This document shows positions 12,290 through 13,144 of a stretch of 13,144 nucleotides of DNA, piece after piece (the stretch's first letter is position 1; the number at the start of each line of letters is the position of its first letter). The position numbers and the translations under genes are program-made. This DNA comes from UBA6054 sp964522095 (GTDB taxonomy: Bacteria; Planctomycetota; Phycisphaerae; Phycisphaerales; UBA1924). Below the pieces are notes generated by a model. It saw only the letters and a list, made by a program, of their open reading frames with translations, did no database searches and had not been told where the DNA came from. The stretch covers positions 1-13,144 of the forward strand of contig CAZFSO010000063.1 of assembly GCA_964522095.1 (NCBI GenBank), given 5' to 3'.

Positions 12290-13144
12290 ATGACCACCCT
12301 GACCCCCCCGCTCCCCCCCCTCGCCCCGCCGCGCACCGACCCGCGCCTGGCGCCCATCCGCGAGAAGGTCCTCGCCGGCAAACGCCTGAGCCTCGACGAC
12401 GGCGCGGCCCTCTACGACACCCACGACGTCTGGGGCGTCATCGAGATGGCCGACCTCGTGCGCCGGCGCATGCACGGTGACGCCGCCTACTACAACGTCA
12501 ACAAGCACCTCAACTACTCCAACGTCTGCGCCCTCTCCTGCAAGTTCTGCGAGTTCTACCGCAAGAAGGACCAGCCCGGCGCCTACACCCGCGACCTCGA
12601 CTACGTCCGCGAGCAGGCCCTCAACGCCGTCGAACTCGGCGCCACCGAGATGCACATCGTCGGCGGCCTGAACCCCTACCTGCCCTTCGACTACTACACC
12701 GGCATGATCCGCACCATCCGCGAGGCCGCCCCCACCCTCCACGTCAAGGCCTTCACCGCCGTCGAACTCGTCCACCTCGCACGCATCGCCAAGGTCTACA
12801 AGCGCGACGACCCGAAGAGCGGCATCCGCTGGGTCCTCGAACAACTCATCGACGCCGGCCTGGGCTCCCTGCCCGGCGGCGGCGCCGAGGTCTTCGACGA
12901 CCGAATCCAGAAGGAAGCCTGGAAGACCAAGATCGGCGCCGACGAGTGGCTCGACGTCCACCTCGTCGCCCACGAACTCGGGCTCAACTCCAACTGCACC
13001 ATGCTCTACGGCCACATCGACGGCCGGCGCGAACGCCTCAACCACCTCGAGATCCTCCGCCGCAGCCAGGACAAAGCCCTCGCCCGACTCGGCTACACCG
13101 GCGACCCCGACGCCTACGTCGCCCCCGGCATCCCCCAGACCGCC
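12290..13144 (+). CDS. mqnE: Aminofutalosine synthase MqnE (radical SAM), 3' end cut by window edge
   Basis: The first 285 residues of a protein usually about 370-400 long; the frame is open to the right edge. MqnE adds the adenosyl radical from SAM to 3-[(1-carboxyvinyl)oxy]benzoate to give 6-amino-6-deoxyfutalosine, an early step of the futalosine route to menaquinone. After a Pro-rich N-terminus (1-20), it has YYNVNKHLNYSNVCALSCKF (67-86) with the 4Fe-4S cysteines C80, C84 and C87 (C-x3-C-x2-C), and then C-E-F-Y-R. ELGATEMHIVGGLNPYLPFD (115-134), HVKAFTAVEL (150-159) and SLPGGGAEVF (192-201) are typical of the MqnE/MqnC group; the H-I-V-G-G-L-N-P form and the CEFYRK context favour MqnE. 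The stretch between about 168 and 188 (KVYKRDDPKSGIRWVLEQL) looks longer than I expect for the family. ATG at 12290, 25 bases after rdgB, no Shine-Dalgarno. Confidence 0.93.
   Translation, partial: MTTLTPPLPPLAPPRTDPRLAPIREKVLAGKRLSLDDGAALYDTHDVWGVIEMADLVRRRMHGDAAYYNVNKHLNYSNVCALSCKFCEFYRKKDQPGAYTRDLDYVREQALNAVELGATEMHIVGGLNPYLPFDYYTGMIRTIREAAPTLHVKAFTAVELVHLARIAKVYKRDDPKSGIRWVLEQLIDAGLGSLPGGGAEVFDDRIQKEAWKTKIGADEWLDVHLVAHELGLNSNCTMLYGHIDGRRERLNHLEILRRSQDKALARLGYTGDPDAYVAPGIPQTA

Noticed and set aside
1..13144. CRISPR arrays, tRNA or rRNA genes, insertion sequences, phage or defence genes
   Set aside because: I looked for repeated spacer units, cloverleaf-like ends, transposase motifs and nuclease or toxin signatures and saw none.

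Overview
The window is a stretch of very GC-rich bacterial chromosome, densely packed with genes and with a strong preference for C- and G-ending codons. Most genes lack an obvious Shine-Dalgarno sequence. The SH3-like/FIST/DUF1801 gene set, the lipoprotein-type TolC with a long N-terminal extension, the Thermus/Rickettsia-type isocitrate dehydrogenase and the futalosine-route menaquinone gene together suggest a Planctomycetota bacterium, perhaps of class Phycisphaerae. That assignment is inference; the window has no rRNA or other marker gene to settle it.

Layout. (1) Positions 2999 down to 1, minus strand: a three-gene operon with 4-bp ATGA overlaps at both junctions. It encodes a secreted SH3-like protein, a FIST-domain protein and a DUF1801 protein cut by the left edge. 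(2) Positions 3000-3197: a divergent promoter region. (3) Positions 3198-8418, plus strand: an outer-membrane TolC-family lipoprotein, an ALDH7-type aldehyde dehydrogenase, ribose-5-phosphate isomerase A and a Sua5-type threonylcarbamoyl-AMP synthase. The last three are almost contiguous or overlapping. (4) Positions 8502-10034, plus strand: isocitrate dehydrogenase, predicted to use NAD+ from its cofactor-site residues. (5) Positions 10035-10336: a convergent intergenic region with two hairpins, a short four-unit repeat and a 100-N scaffold gap. The 55 bases on each side of the gap are identical, so it is probably an unmerged contig overlap and not missing DNA. (6) Positions 11522 down to 10338, minus strand: a PfkB-family sugar kinase. 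(7) Positions 11581 to the right edge, plus strand: the dITP/XTP pyrophosphatase RdgB and aminofutalosine synthase MqnE, cut by the edge.

How the genes fit together. Most are housekeeping functions: central carbon metabolism (icd, rpiA, a sugar kinase), tRNA modification (Sua5), nucleotide-pool cleaning (RdgB), menaquinone synthesis (MqnE), and aldehyde oxidation and export. The least explained unit is the SH3-FIST-DUF1801 operon, which looks like a co-translated set of one exported and two cytoplasmic proteins of unknown joint role. I saw no tRNA, rRNA, CRISPR array, insertion sequence, phage gene or defence system, and nothing that amounts to a clear new biological system. The points most worth checking are the false assembly gap, the cofactor switch in the isocitrate dehydrogenase, the altered phosphate loops of RpiA, a likely leaderless tolC promoter and the uncharacterised operon.
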